Positions 52,846-60,602 of a stretch of DNA of 64,000 bases are shown here, in pieces. The position numbers were made by a program, and so were the translations under genes. The first letter of the stretch is position 1, and each line of letters opens with the position of its first letter. The notes under the pieces are model-generated. The model had not been told where the DNA came from. It did not search any database and was given only the letters and a program-made list of their open reading frames with translations. Source of the stretch: Solidesulfovibrio fructosivorans JJ] (GTDB lineage: Bacteria; Desulfobacterota; Desulfovibrionia; Desulfovibrionales; Desulfovibrionaceae); NCBI RefSeq assembly GCF_000179555.1, contig NZ_AECZ01000008.1, positions 62,001 through 126,000 on the forward strand, given 5' to 3'.

Positions 52846-53106
52846 GTCATAAACCTCCGTATAATGTTGCGTGCGAAAGGTTGTGCCGCTTGGCCGGCTT
52901 GCTGCCGGTTTGGTTCCGCGGTGTTTGCAAGCGATAGAGCAGGGACCGTGCCATGTTTATTAAGTTAGTAAAATAAGTATGTTATGATATTGGCATGCGA
53001 AAGAGGACTGCGGACCTGGATAAAACGCGCACAATCGGGACGGAACGGAAGCGGTATCCTGTATTTTTTCCATACAGGGAAAGGTGGCCCGGCTGAAAAG
53101 AATAAA
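52846..53106. other. AT-leaning intergenic region beside the prophage
   Basis: This 261-bp region has a drop in GC at 52950-53000 and 53090-53110. It contains an inverted repeat CCTGTAT/ATACAGG (53058-53078). It may hold the promoter of the Spy-like gene and the prophage boundary. No gene is visible. Confidence 0.4.
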
Positions 53107-53394
53107 TCAAATAAAATCTTCATGATGGTTGTTTGTGCGGGGAGTTTCGGCAGGAATTTCGAGGCACTTTGACAAGAAACTATCCACGTCATGGCCGGAA
53201 CCGCCCATGCCCAAGGCGGCTTCGGCCCAAGGATCGGGGTCCTCGGGCAGGGGCTCGGCGGGTCGGGACAAAAACGGCCGCTCGAACATGGCCAGGCCGG
53301 CGCTTTCGCGGCCAAGCCGCCAGCCGACAAGCAAAAAAAGCAGGCACACAAAAGTCTGGACCAGCACGGCGATAAGGAAGTCGTGTTCCGTCAT
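53107..53394 (-). CDS. Small membrane protein after the terminase gene
   Basis: The 95-residue protein has an N-terminal membrane helix (about 5-25, LIAVLVQTFVCLLFLLVGW) and an acidic Pro-rich tail. Its ATG overlaps the terminase stop (ATGA). No family is recognised. It is the last prophage gene at this side; portal and capsid genes do not follow. Confidence 0.65.
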   Translation of the reverse strand: MTEHDFLIAVLVQTFVCLLFLLVGWRLGRESAGLAMFERPFLSRPAEPLPEDPDPWAEAALGMGGSGHDVDSFLSKCLEIPAETPRTNNHHEDFI

Positions 53395-54848
53395 GGCATC
53401 TCCTGTCCGTCCTGGACGGCGGTCACGGCGTCTATGATCCGGGCCGCCGGCCGTGTTTCGGTTTCCCCGCCCCCCGGGGCCAGGGGCCGGGCCATGCACA
53501 CATGGCAGGCTTCGTCGTAGATGTGGTCCTCGCCGGTGGTGTCGATGTCCTCCACATTGCGCCGGTCCGTGACCAGAAGCGGGATGGTGCGGATGAAGTG
53601 CTCGCACACGTCGTAGACCTGGAGCATGGGCGGGCCGTGGTCGCGGGGGCGCAGCCGCTCGTGGAACTGGCGGATCTTGGCCGTGCGCGAGGGATCGCCC
53701 GGGGCCAGGAACACGCCCGCCGCGGCAAAGACTTCGGCCGTGCTCGGGCCCTGGCCGCCGCCGCGATAATCGGGTTTTTTGGCGAAACAGTCCGGCCCGG
53801 CCAGCCTCGTTATGGCCCGGCCGGCGATGCCGTGGCGGGTTTCGCGCTCGCGGATGCCGTCGGCGATGCGCGAATCGGTCAGGCGCAGGCCCTGATTGGG
53901 CGAGCCGTTGGTGCCGTACCACTCGGCGAAGCGCAAAAGCCTCCCTTCCCCGTCCACCCACCACCAGCCCACGGAAAAGGGCGCGCCGTAGCCCCAGTCG
54001 AAAGTCATGAAAAGCGGGGCCGTCTCCGGCACGGGCCTGGGTTTGACCACATGCAGCCGCCTGGAAAAGGCGAAGGCCTGGCCCATGAACACGTCCCAGT
54101 CGCCGTCGCGGTAGGCCGTGCGGTACGGTTCGGGCAGGGCGTCGAGGCGTTTGGCATAGCCCGGGTCCCGGGCGAGCAGGATGGCGTTGTCGGCAAGCCT
54201 TCCCGGAATGTGGCAGCGCAGCATGCCCCCTTCCGCATCCGGGGCGCGCCGTGGCGTCATGGGCGGGGCAAAGTCCACGAACCGGGCCTTGACGAAAGCA
54301 TGCCCCACGCCGCCGGGGTTGGAGGCGCAGACGATGCCCGGAATCTTGTGGCGCATTTCGGGAGGCGCTTCGAGGGTGCAGCGCAGCCGGCCCCGCAAAT
54401 AATCGTACATGAATTCGGTAAAATGGGTCAGCTCGTCGATGAGCAGCAGATGGATCTCCGCACCCTGGTAGGCGAAGACGTCCGCTTCCCGGTGGCAGCT
54501 GCAAAAGGACAGGATCGAGCCGTTGATGAATTCGAAGCGGCTCTTGGAGGCGCGAAAGGCGCCGCTGGCCTTGGGGAACTGGGACAGGGCCGGCAGAACA
54601 TGGTTGCGCTCCAATTCGGGCTGGGTGCGGCGAAAGAGAAAGGCCCGAAGCCCCGGCACCCGCAGGCAGGAAAGCAGGGCCTCGAAGCGCAGGGCATGGC
54701 TTTTGCCGGGGCCGGCCGCGCCCCCGAAAAGGATTTCGTTGGCTGGGCAGGCGTGCAGTGCGGCCTGGCGCGGCTGGGGCTTGTAATCGATGACGATGCG
54801 ATCGCCATGGCGCGCGGGATTTGCCGGTATATCGTCAAAATGTCGCAA
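53391..54848 (-). CDS. Phage terminase large subunit
   Basis: The 485-residue protein has an ATPase half with Walker A GGAAGPGKS (42-50) and Walker B LLLIDE (134-139), and a nuclease half with MTFDWGYG and the C-terminal DTTGEDHIYDEACH pattern typical of terminases. It would package phage DNA into capsids. The frame is intact. It is in the Mu gp28-like position. Confidence 0.88.
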   Translation of the reverse strand: MRHFDDIPANPARHGDRIVIDYKPQPRQAALHACPANEILFGGAAGPGKSHALRFEALLSCLRVPGLRAFLFRRTQPELERNHVLPALSQFPKASGAFRASKSRFEFINGSILSFCSCHREADVFAYQGAEIHLLLIDELTHFTEFMYDYLRGRLRCTLEAPPEMRHKIPGIVCASNPGGVGHAFVKARFVDFAPPMTPRRAPDAEGGMLRCHIPGRLADNAILLARDPGYAKRLDALPEPYRTAYRDGDWDVFMGQAFAFSRRLHVVKPRPVPETAPLFMTFDWGYGAPFSVGWWWVDGEGRLLRFAEWYGTNGSPNQGLRLTDSRIADGIRERETRHGIAGRAITRLAGPDCFAKKPDYRGGGQGPSTAEVFAAAGVFLAPGDPSRTAKIRQFHERLRPRDHGPPMLQVYDVCEHFIRTIPLLVTDRRNVEDIDTTGEDHIYDEACHVCMARPLAPGGGETETRPAARIIDAVTAVQDGQEMP

Positions 54849-54908
54849 TGCAGCGCTCCACGAGTTTCAGGGAAAGGAAAAACACTTTGGAATAAAAGGG
54901 ATTTTTTC

Positions 54909-54924
54909 TGGCACGGTTTGGGCA
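54909..54924 (+). promoter_or_regulatory. Candidate sigma-54 promoter
   Basis: TGGCACGGTTTGGGCA has the -24 GG and -12 GC exactly 10 bases apart and a full TGGCACG start. The -12 half is GGGCA rather than TTGCA. It lies 44 bp before the plus-strand gene at 54969. Confidence 0.4.
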
Positions 54925-54968
54925 AGCGCCAGAGTGAACAACAGGTCTACGACCTGGAGGTATCGGTC

Positions 54969-55292
54969 ATGGCTAAGGTTTGGCCCAAACGTCCGCTGGT
55001 ATTGGCCCTGGTGCTGGCGATTGCCGTCTGCGTCGGGGCGGCGGCATCGGCCGGCCGGCGGGGAGCGGGGCTTGGCGCCTATGCCAGGGTGCTCAAGGCG
55101 GCGGAGGCTTCCCGGCAGACCGCCCCCGACCCGGTGGCCGACTGCCTGATGGCCGCCCGGCTGCTCCAGGCCGCAGGCGGCGACGGGGCAACCGTGGACG
55201 CGACGGATTTCGAGGCGTTGCGGGCGTATTGCCGCGCGCAAGCGCGGGAGGCGGCATCGCCCAAGGCGGATGCGGGCGGGAAGCACCTGTGA
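54969..55292 (+). CDS. Secreted or membrane-anchored protein between terminase genes
   Basis: The 107-residue product has an N-terminal hydrophobic signal (about 8-28, LVLALVLAIAVCVGAAASA) and an Ala-rich, helical mature part with two cysteines (DCLMAARLL and AYCRAQ). The ATG has GGAGG 8 bases upstream. It is on the opposite strand to both terminase genes, so it behaves like a moron with its own promoter. Function unknown. Confidence 0.6.
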   Translation: MAKVWPKRPLVLALVLAIAVCVGAAASAGRRGAGLGAYARVLKAAEASRQTAPDPVADCLMAARLLQAAGGDGATVDATDFEALRAYCRAQAREAASPKADAGGKHL

Positions 55293-55366
55293 AAAAGGGG
55301 GGAGCCTCTCCCGCGCCTTCCCCTGCCCCGGCTCTTACCGGGGCGCGCACCGCGTCTTTTTACCGG

Positions 55367-55945
55367 CTATGATGCGCAAGAGTTCCCCCCGTCACCCCTG
55401 GCGGCTTCCGACGACGTTTCGGGCAGGGGATCGGGCGGCGGCACGCAGGTGACCACGGTGACGGGGCGCGCGCCGGAGGCTTCTTCGGCGGCTTCGCGTC
55501 CGCCCAGATGCCGGGCCAGGGCGGCCAGGGCCTGGGTCTTGCCGTGGAGCTTGATGCGCAACCCCTTGCCCGCTTTGCCGGCATTTTCCACGATCTCGGC
55601 CACGCAGGCGGTCTGATCGGGCGTAAGCTCCCGCGAGGCCCGAAGCGTGACGCCGCCCGCGTCCCAGTCCACGAATTCCCTGATATCGGCAAAGGCGATG
55701 CGGGCCAGTTCCAACACCACCCGGTCCTGGGTGATGCCGAGGCGTTTGCTGCGCTCTCCCATGGCCTCCTCGATGGCGGCGCGGACGTGGGGCAGGTTTT
55801 TGACCCGGTTGCCGGCCGCGACGGCGTATTTCGCGTTGTAACCGGCCCGCAGCGCCGCCGCCGCCGGGCGCAGGTCGACCAGATATTCCTCGACGAAGCG
55901 GCGTTGCCGGTCCGTCAGGCGGGTTTCCCGCCCGGATTTGCTCAT
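55367..55945 (-). CDS. Phage terminase small subunit
   Basis: The 192-residue protein has the Terminase_2 pattern LTDRQRRFVEEYLVDL, AALRAGY and VKNLPHVRAAIEEAM, a helix-turn-helix that recognises the packaging site. The ATG at 55945 has AGGAGA upstream; a longer frame to 56239 runs through a hairpin region and is unlikely. Confidence 0.85.
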   Translation of the reverse strand: MSKSGRETRLTDRQRRFVEEYLVDLRPAAAALRAGYNAKYAVAAGNRVKNLPHVRAAIEEAMGERSKRLGITQDRVVLELARIAFADIREFVDWDAGGVTLRASRELTPDQTACVAEIVENAGKAGKGLRIKLHGKTQALAALARHLGGREAAEEASGARPVTVVTCVPPPDPLPETSSEAARGDGGNSCAS

Positions 55946-56029
55946 GACGGCTCTCCTCGTGTGGGCGTTTGATGGCAGTGTCTGTGGGGCCTGGTCCAAA
56001 AAAGGAGCAAACAAGCAGGCATGTCGGTT

Positions 56030-56109
56030 GGCGGGGAGGGGGTGTGGCGGACACGCGCGGCGCATATTTGAAGAATACGCCTTCGCGTCCGCCACACCTC
56101 CTCCCCGCC
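56030..56109. repeat. Long inverted repeat upstream of the small terminase
   Basis: Two 23-bp arms (56030-56052 and 56087-56109) match at 22 of 23 bases around a 34-bp loop that holds a nested GGCG/CGCC pair. It lies 85 bp upstream of the small terminase start in a 397-bp gap. It lacks a T tail and could be a packaging, regulatory or end sequence. Confidence 0.8.
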
Positions 56110-56268
56110 CCTGGCCGCCCGCCCCATATTTGGGCGGATTCCAGCGTTCGGTTCCCCCTGCTTCCCCGCAGCCTGTATGATTCCGCCTGGCAACAGGGTT
56201 GGTGGAAGGGAAAAGGATAATCTCCGTCAACCACACCAAAAAAGTGAAAGTTTTTGGGAGGGGAGAGC

Positions 56269-56310
56269 GCGAGAGGGGAACCCTTTTTTCAAAAAGGGTT
56301 CCCCTCTCGC
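56269..56310. repeat. Mosaic repeat, copy G (single arm)
   Basis: One hairpin of the GCGAGAGGGGAACCC type, preceded by the tail AGTTTTTGGGAGGGGAGA. The partner arm is missing. It lies between two same-strand prophage genes, so the repeat has entered the prophage. Confidence 0.82.
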
Positions 56311-56342
56311 ATGCATTCCCGCCCTCCGTCCTCCCTCCTCCC

Positions 56343-56465
56343 CTAATGCAGGCGCTCGGACGGGCCGGTCCAGCGCCACAGGGCCAGGATGTCGGCCAGG
56401 GTGAGGTGGGGGTTGAGGGCGAGCAGGCCGTCGAGGCTGACGGCGCGGATGGGGGCGTGCGGCAT
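56343..56465 (-). CDS. Small prophage protein (40 aa)
   Basis: ATG at 56465 with GGAGG 8 bases upstream opens a 40-codon frame beginning MPHAPIRAVSLDGLLALNP and ending WRWTGPSERLH. No family is recognised. It fits the compact spacing of the other small prophage genes. Confidence 0.55.
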   Translation of the reverse strand: MPHAPIRAVSLDGLLALNPHLTLADILALWRWTGPSERLH

Positions 56466-56495
56466 GGGAAAGACCTCCATGGCGGGTTGGGGACG

Positions 56496-56765
56496 TCAGG
56501 CCGCGAGATCGCGTTCTTCCAGGATGGTCAGGCGGGTGGCGTGGTTGTCGAGCCGTTCGACGGCCCGGTCCATTTCGGCCCGGGTGGGATGGCCCAGGGC
56601 CATTTCCAGGCGGCAGTCGGCCTGGCTTTTTTCCAGCTCGCGAAGCCTTTCGTCGAGGCTGTCGAGGCTGCGGGCCACATCGGCGATCCAGCGGCGGGTG
56701 AAAAAAAGAGCCAGCCCGGTCAGAAACGAGATCCAGGCCGGCAGGAACACGTTTTCAAGAGCCAT
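56496..56765 (-). CDS. Phage membrane/coiled-coil protein (DUF2730-like)
   Basis: The 89-residue protein has an N-terminal membrane helix (about 8-25) and a long coiled coil. This is the layout of DUF2730 proteins found before the terminase genes in Mu-like phages. It overlaps the previous gene's end by 11 bases. Confidence 0.65.
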   Translation of the reverse strand: MALENVFLPAWISFLTGLALFFTRRWIADVARSLDSLDERLRELEKSQADCRLEMALGHPTRAEMDRAVERLDNHATRLTILEERDLAA

Positions 56766-57018
56766 GGCCGTCGGTTGCCTCCTTGGCGTTGCCGGTCGCC
56801 GCGTCGGTTGCCGGCACGGACCGGGTGAAAAGCGGCAGCGCGCGCTCGGCCAGGTCGATGCCGGCCTGGGAACCGATGGCGGCCAGGGCGATATCGGTTA
56901 TGGACTGGATTTCGTCCGGCGTGAGGCCAAGGCCCCATTTGCGGTTGGCGGCCACGGCCGCGATGGCGAAGACGGCGGCCAGGAGCTTTCGCGAGGCCAG
57001 GCGCTGCATGGAGCTCAT
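56755..57018 (-). CDS. Small prophage protein, possibly holin-associated
   Basis: The 87-residue protein has a hydrophobic N-terminal segment (KLLAAVFAIAAVAANRKWG) and a second moderately hydrophobic helix. It may be a lysis-region membrane protein, which is an inference from position. The ATG overlaps the stop of the upstream gene (ATGA). Confidence 0.55.
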   Translation of the reverse strand: MSSMQRLASRKLLAAVFAIAAVAANRKWGLGLTPDEIQSITDIALAAIGSQAGIDLAERALPLFTRSVPATDAATGNAKEATDGHGS

Positions 57019-57263
57019 GACAACCGCCTCGGCGGCATGGGCCGGGACTGGGGTTCGCCGCAAAACGGGCAGGCCGGCGGGCCGTCGAAAGCCGCGCGGT
57101 AGGCGGATGCGACAAACACCGTGCCGCAGTCCGGGCAGGCGCGGTAGACCTTGTCGCTGACGAAGCACAGCGTACCGTCCTCGGTCACGCTGGCATAGTG
57201 CGAAAGGGTCGCGCCGCCGATCGAGGCGGGAAATACCGGCAAGGTCGTATTCGTCGTGTGCAT
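57015..57263 (-). CDS. Zinc-ribbon prophage protein
   Basis: The 82-residue protein has two CxxC pairs (ACPDCGTVF and ACPFCGEPQ) forming a zinc ribbon. The ATG at 57263 has GGAGG just upstream. It is coupled to the next gene by ATGA. Confidence 0.65.
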   Translation of the reverse strand: MHTTNTTLPVFPASIGGATLSHYASVTEDGTLCFVSDKVYRACPDCGTVFVASAYRAAFDGPPACPFCGEPQSRPMPPRRLS

Positions 57264-57433
57264 GGCGCACCTCCCATGGCTCCAAAGGGATCATGGAAGG
57301 CGGACAGCGACCAGACAGTCTATGTCAGAAACAAAATAAGCGTTATTTTTTGGCCAAGATTCAGGTGGAACAATCCTTTACAAGTACGATGGCGTCGGGC
57401 ACAGGAAATGAAACCGTCTCCGAGGAGCCTGCC

Positions 57434-57820
57434 ATGCACCCCCGGCCGTACTTCCCGCGCCGCCTTTCCCTGGTCTTGTCCCTGGCCATCCTTTTGACGG
57501 GCGCGGCCCTTTTGGCCGGCTGCGGCGCGGGCGTGAGGCCAGCGGGCGACGGCAGGGGCGCGCCGCCTATGTCGGTCAAGGAATTCTACGAGTTCTGCTC
57601 GACCCTGCCCACGCCGGGGGCCTGCCTGTCCGATCCCATTTGCGTGCGTTATCGCACGGAGTTGACCTCGCCCCCGCCGGACCTCACCGGTTGCCTGTCG
57701 TTGTGCCGACAAACCCAAAACGCGCTCTACGTGGACAACCTGACCAACGGCTGCGGCCCCGTCCTCGATCGCGCCGCCGACCTGTGCGACCAGTTCTGCC
57801 GCCGCCGGGCCTCACGCTGA
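57434..57820 (+). CDS. Cysteine-rich lipoprotein
   Basis: The 128-residue protein has a signal peptide with lipobox LAGC and eight further cysteines spread through the mature part, enough for four disulfides. The ATG has GAGGAG 6 bases upstream. It is on the strand opposite to the phage genes and next to a sensor kinase. Function unknown. Confidence 0.65.
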   Translation: MHPRPYFPRRLSLVLSLAILLTGAALLAGCGAGVRPAGDGRGAPPMSVKEFYEFCSTLPTPGACLSDPICVRYRTELTSPPPDLTGCLSLCRQTQNALYVDNLTNGCGPVLDRAADLCDQFCRRRASR

Positions 57821-57866
57821 CGATTTCATTATTTCCCCCTCACTGGCCTTGCGCAGTCGTGACGGG

Positions 57867-57897
57867 GCGTTGCGCGCCGCGCGGCGGCGCGCAACGC
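57867..57897 (+). terminator. Possible terminator after the cysteine-rich lipoprotein
   Basis: A perfect 13-bp GC-rich stem GCGTTGCGCGCCG with a 5-base loop is followed about 10 bases later by a T run. The gap to the Ts makes it a weak intrinsic terminator. Confidence 0.45.
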
Positions 57898-58002
57898 TGG
57901 GCAGTCCTTTTTTGTCCAAGATGTGGTTGCGGGGAGGCATATGCCCGCGTATAGTGGCAGGAATCGAAAAATTTCCATGCCGGTTCTCCCGCGAGGAATG
58001 CC

Positions 58003-60009
58003 ATGGTCGGGCCGCGACAGGGCGATACGGATGCCGTTGGTGGCAAGACGGCACAACCCGCTGCGCTTCGGGCGTTTTCCACGGCGCTTTGCGCCTTCCA
58101 GGATTTCGTCCATGGCCAGACGGTTCTTTCCTATCGCACCGACGCGGCGGATCGCCTGACCTGGGTTTCGCCGGGCGCCCTGCGCCAGCTCGGCTATGAG
58201 AGCGCGGAAGCCCTGGTGGGGCGTAAGGCCGGGGAGGCGCTTTATCACGATCCCGGGCAACGCCAGGCGTTGCTCACCGCCCTGAGTTCGGGCGTCGTGC
58301 CCATGTGCCAGGAGGAGTTCTTGCGCCGGGCCGACGGCTCCTCATTGACCGTGCGCACCCGGGCGGCGCCGCGAGCGCAGGGCGGGATGGAGGCGCATTG
58401 CCTGGTGCTCACCGGCGAGATCGAGGCCCGCATCAGCCTGGCCAAGGCGCTTCGGGAGATGGAAATCGTCTTCGACAATGCGCTGGTGGGCATGATTTTG
58501 TCCCGAAATCATCGTATCGAGAAGGTAAACGCCCGCGGGGCCGAAGTGTTCGGCCACCCGCCCAGCGATCTTGTCGGTACGGACGCGTCATTCCTGTTCG
58601 CCACGCCTGAAACGTATGCGGATTTTTACCGCGCCTCGACCAAGGATCTGCGGGAATCTGGCATGCACAGCGGCGAGTACCGGATGCGCCGGGCCGACGG
58701 CGCCACGATCGTCGTGCGCTCCCACGGCAAGAGCCTGTCCCCCGAAGCGCCGGAGGAAGGCGTTGTCTGGGCCTTTGACGATGTGTCCGCACAAAGGCGG
58801 CTGGAAGCGGAGCTGCGCGCGTCCAAGCAGGCGGCCGAAGCGGCGAGCGTGGCCAAGACCCAGTTTCTGGCCAACATAAGCCACGAGCTGCGCACGCCGT
58901 TAAACGGCATCATGGGGCTGACCCAGCTCATGCTCGACGGCGTGGCGGACGACGAAACCCAGGAATATCTGGGCATCATCCGACAATCCGCCTCCATTCT
59001 CATGCACATCGTCGGCGATTTGCTCGACCTGTCCAACGTCGAGGCCGGCCGGTTGATGCTCGTCATGCGCGAATTCGACCCGCAGGCGGAATTGCTTCCC
59101 CTGCTGCGCAATTTCTCTACCCAAAGCATGCTGCGGCCCTTCTCCTTTGGCTATCATTTCGATCCGTTGTTGCCTGCCCGGCTCATCGGCGACCCCAACC
59201 GCATCAAGCAAATCTGCATCAATTTGATCGACAACGCCTTCAAATACACCAAAAAAGGCACCGTGAGCGTGCGCATCGGGCTTTGGGAGAATCCGGGCAA
59301 CGAACCGCCGCCCGACGTCGCGCCGGAACGCATCCGGCTGCATATCGCCGTCTCCGATACGGGCGTGGGCATCGAGCCATCGCGCCAGAGCGCCATTTTC
59401 GAGCCCTTCGGCATCGGCGAGGACTATCTGACCAAGAAGTACAGCGGCGCGGGGCTGGGCCTGACCGTGGCCCGCCGGCTGGCCGGCATGATGGGCGGCG
59501 ACATCACCGTGGAATCCGAGCCCGGCCAGGGCAGCACTTTTTACCTGACCCTGGAGTGCGGCCTGCCCGAAGCCGGCCGGAAGCGGGACGCGGGGAAAAA
59601 ATCCGTTGTGCCCAAAATCCCGGCCGGAGCCGGGCTGCGCATCCTTTTGGCCGAGGATGAGCCGGTCAACCGGATTTTTACCGTGCGCGCCCTGACAAAG
59701 CTCGGCCATCAGGTGGAAACCGCGGTCGACGGCCGGGAGGCCCTGGCCCTGCTCGGCCGCGCGCCCTTCGATCTGGTGCTCATGGACATCCAGATGCCAC
59801 GGCTAAACGGCCTCGACGCCACGCGCATGATCCGTTCCGGCCAGGTGCCGGGGCTGTCCGCGTCCATCCCGGTGGTTGCCCTGACCGCCTACGCCATGGA
59901 TTCGGACCGGGAACGCGGCCTGGAGGCCGGCATGGACGAATACGTCACCAAGCCCTTCGAACCCCAGGAGCTGGTGGCGGCCATGGAGCGGGCCTTGCGG
60001 AAGGAATAA
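58003..60009 (+). CDS. Hybrid sensor histidine kinase with PAS domains and receiver
   Basis: The 668-residue protein has two PAS-like domains (about 30-140 and 150-265), a HisKA domain with phospho-accepting H294 in [11 protein letters not shown], an ATPase domain with [10 protein letters not shown] and SDTGVGI, and a C-terminal receiver with D596 in LVLMDIQMP and K near 653. No transmembrane helix is visible, so it is probably cytoplasmic. The ATG follows GAGGA. Confidence 0.93.
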   Translation: MVGPRQGDTDAVGGKTAQPAALRAFSTALCAFQDFVHGQTVLSYRTDAADRLTWVSPGALRQLGYESAEALVGRKAGEALYHDPGQRQALLTALSSGVVPMCQEEFLRRADGSSLTVRTRAAPRAQGGMEAHCLVLTGEIEARISLAKALREMEIVFDNALVGMILSRNHRIEKVNARGAEVFGHPPSDLVGTDASFLFATPETYADFYRASTKDLRESGMHSGEYRMRRADGATIVVRSHGKSLSPEAPEEGVVWAFDDVSAQRRLEAELRASKQAAEAASVAKTQFLANISHELRTPLNGIMGLTQLMLDGVADDETQEYLGIIRQSASILMHIVGDLLDLSNVEAGRLMLVMREFDPQAELLPLLRNFSTQSMLRPFSFGYHFDPLLPARLIGDPNRIKQICINLIDNAFKYTKKGTVSVRIGLWENPGNEPPPDVAPERIRLHIAVSDTGVGIEPSRQSAIFEPFGIGEDYLTKKYSGAGLGLTVARRLAGMMGGDITVESEPGQGSTFYLTLECGLPEAGRKRDAGKKSVVPKIPAGAGLRILLAEDEPVNRIFTVRALTKLGHQVETAVDGREALALLGRAPFDLVLMDIQMPRLNGLDATRMIRSGQVPGLSASIPVVALTAYAMDSDRERGLEAGMDEYVTKPFEPQELVAAMERALRKE

Positions 60010-60029
60010 GGGAAATGAGGAAGCGATAT

Positions 60030-60195
60030 GCGAGAGGGGGACCCTTTTTGAAAAAAGGGTCCCCCTCTCGCGCTCTCCCCTCCCAAAAACTTTTTAACGG
60101 TTACAGTTGTGGTTACGGTAAGGCTCTGTGCCCGTTGAGAGTCTTTGGGAAGGGGGTCCGGGGGGAACCCTTTCTGCAGAAAGGGTTCCCCCCGG
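60030..60195. repeat. Paired-hairpin mosaic repeat, copy H
   Basis: The left hairpin (60030-60071) is GCGAGAGGGGGACCC... and the right (60158-60195) CCGGGGGGAACCC.... The two inner tails, TCCCAAAAACTTTTTAACGG and the inverted TCCCAAAGACTCTCAACGGG, align well with each other and show that the two arms are related. It lies between convergent genes. Confidence 0.9.
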
Positions 60196-60206
60196 TCTTC
60201 CTCTTC

Positions 60207-60461
60207 TCAATGAACGCGCGCCACAATGCGGCGCAGATGCCGGTCGGACAGGCCGAACTGGTCGCGCAGGGCGAAGAGGTCGGCCCCGGCCTGGTACATG
60301 CGCCGGATTTCGTTGTCGCGGCGTCTCTTGCGCGAACTCGTGCCGTTGGGGATATCCAGCCGGCACCCCCCCCATTCGGCGATGAGGGCGTCCAGGGCGG
60401 CCCGGGCCGCGGCTTGGCCCAGGCTTTCCGCGAGCTTTGCTTCCAGTTCGAATTCGCGCAT
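60207..60461 (-). CDS. Mor-like phage transcription activator
   Basis: The 84-residue protein has the C-terminal helix-turn-helix NEIRRMYQAGADLFALRDQFG followed by LSDRHLRRI, as in the Mor/C family that turns on middle genes of Mu-like phages. The ATG at 60461 has GGAGA 8 bases upstream. Its promoter overlaps the repressor operator. Confidence 0.75.
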   Translation of the reverse strand: MREFELEAKLAESLGQAAARAALDALIAEWGGCRLDIPNGTSSRKRRRDNEIRRMYQAGADLFALRDQFGLSDRHLRRIVARVH

Positions 60462-60515
60462 CAAAACCGTCTCCGTGACAAGGTGGCATGGCCGGGCTTG
60501 TGCTGACGGAATCTA

Positions 60516-60544
60516 CGAGTATTCCTAACTGGAATATTTGTCAA
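60516..60544 (-). promoter_or_regulatory. Candidate promoter of the Mor-like gene
   Basis: On the minus strand TTGACA (60544-60539) is followed 17 bp later by TACTCG (60521-60516). The spacer between the two boxes is filled by the palindrome at 60520-60536. Confidence 0.55.
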
Positions 60545-60576
60545 GAATAATATTCCAAAAAAGGAATGGACATTCC
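60520..60576. promoter_or_regulatory. Repressor operator cluster A
   Basis: TATTCC-N5-GGAATA (60520-60536), ATTCC-N6-GGAAT (60552-60567) and the overlapping GGAATGGACATTCC (60563-60576) are related palindromes between the divergent Mor-like and repressor genes. They are likely binding sites of the repressor. Confidence 0.7.
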
Positions 60577-60602
60577 CCCCCGGGCTAAGGCAAAAAACAA
60601 GG

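Noticed and set aside
53502-54968. Upstream part of a 596-codon plus-strand frame opposite the large terminase
   Set aside because: Only the last 107 codons (from 54969) have a ribosome site and a signal sequence. The rest is antisense to the intact terminase.
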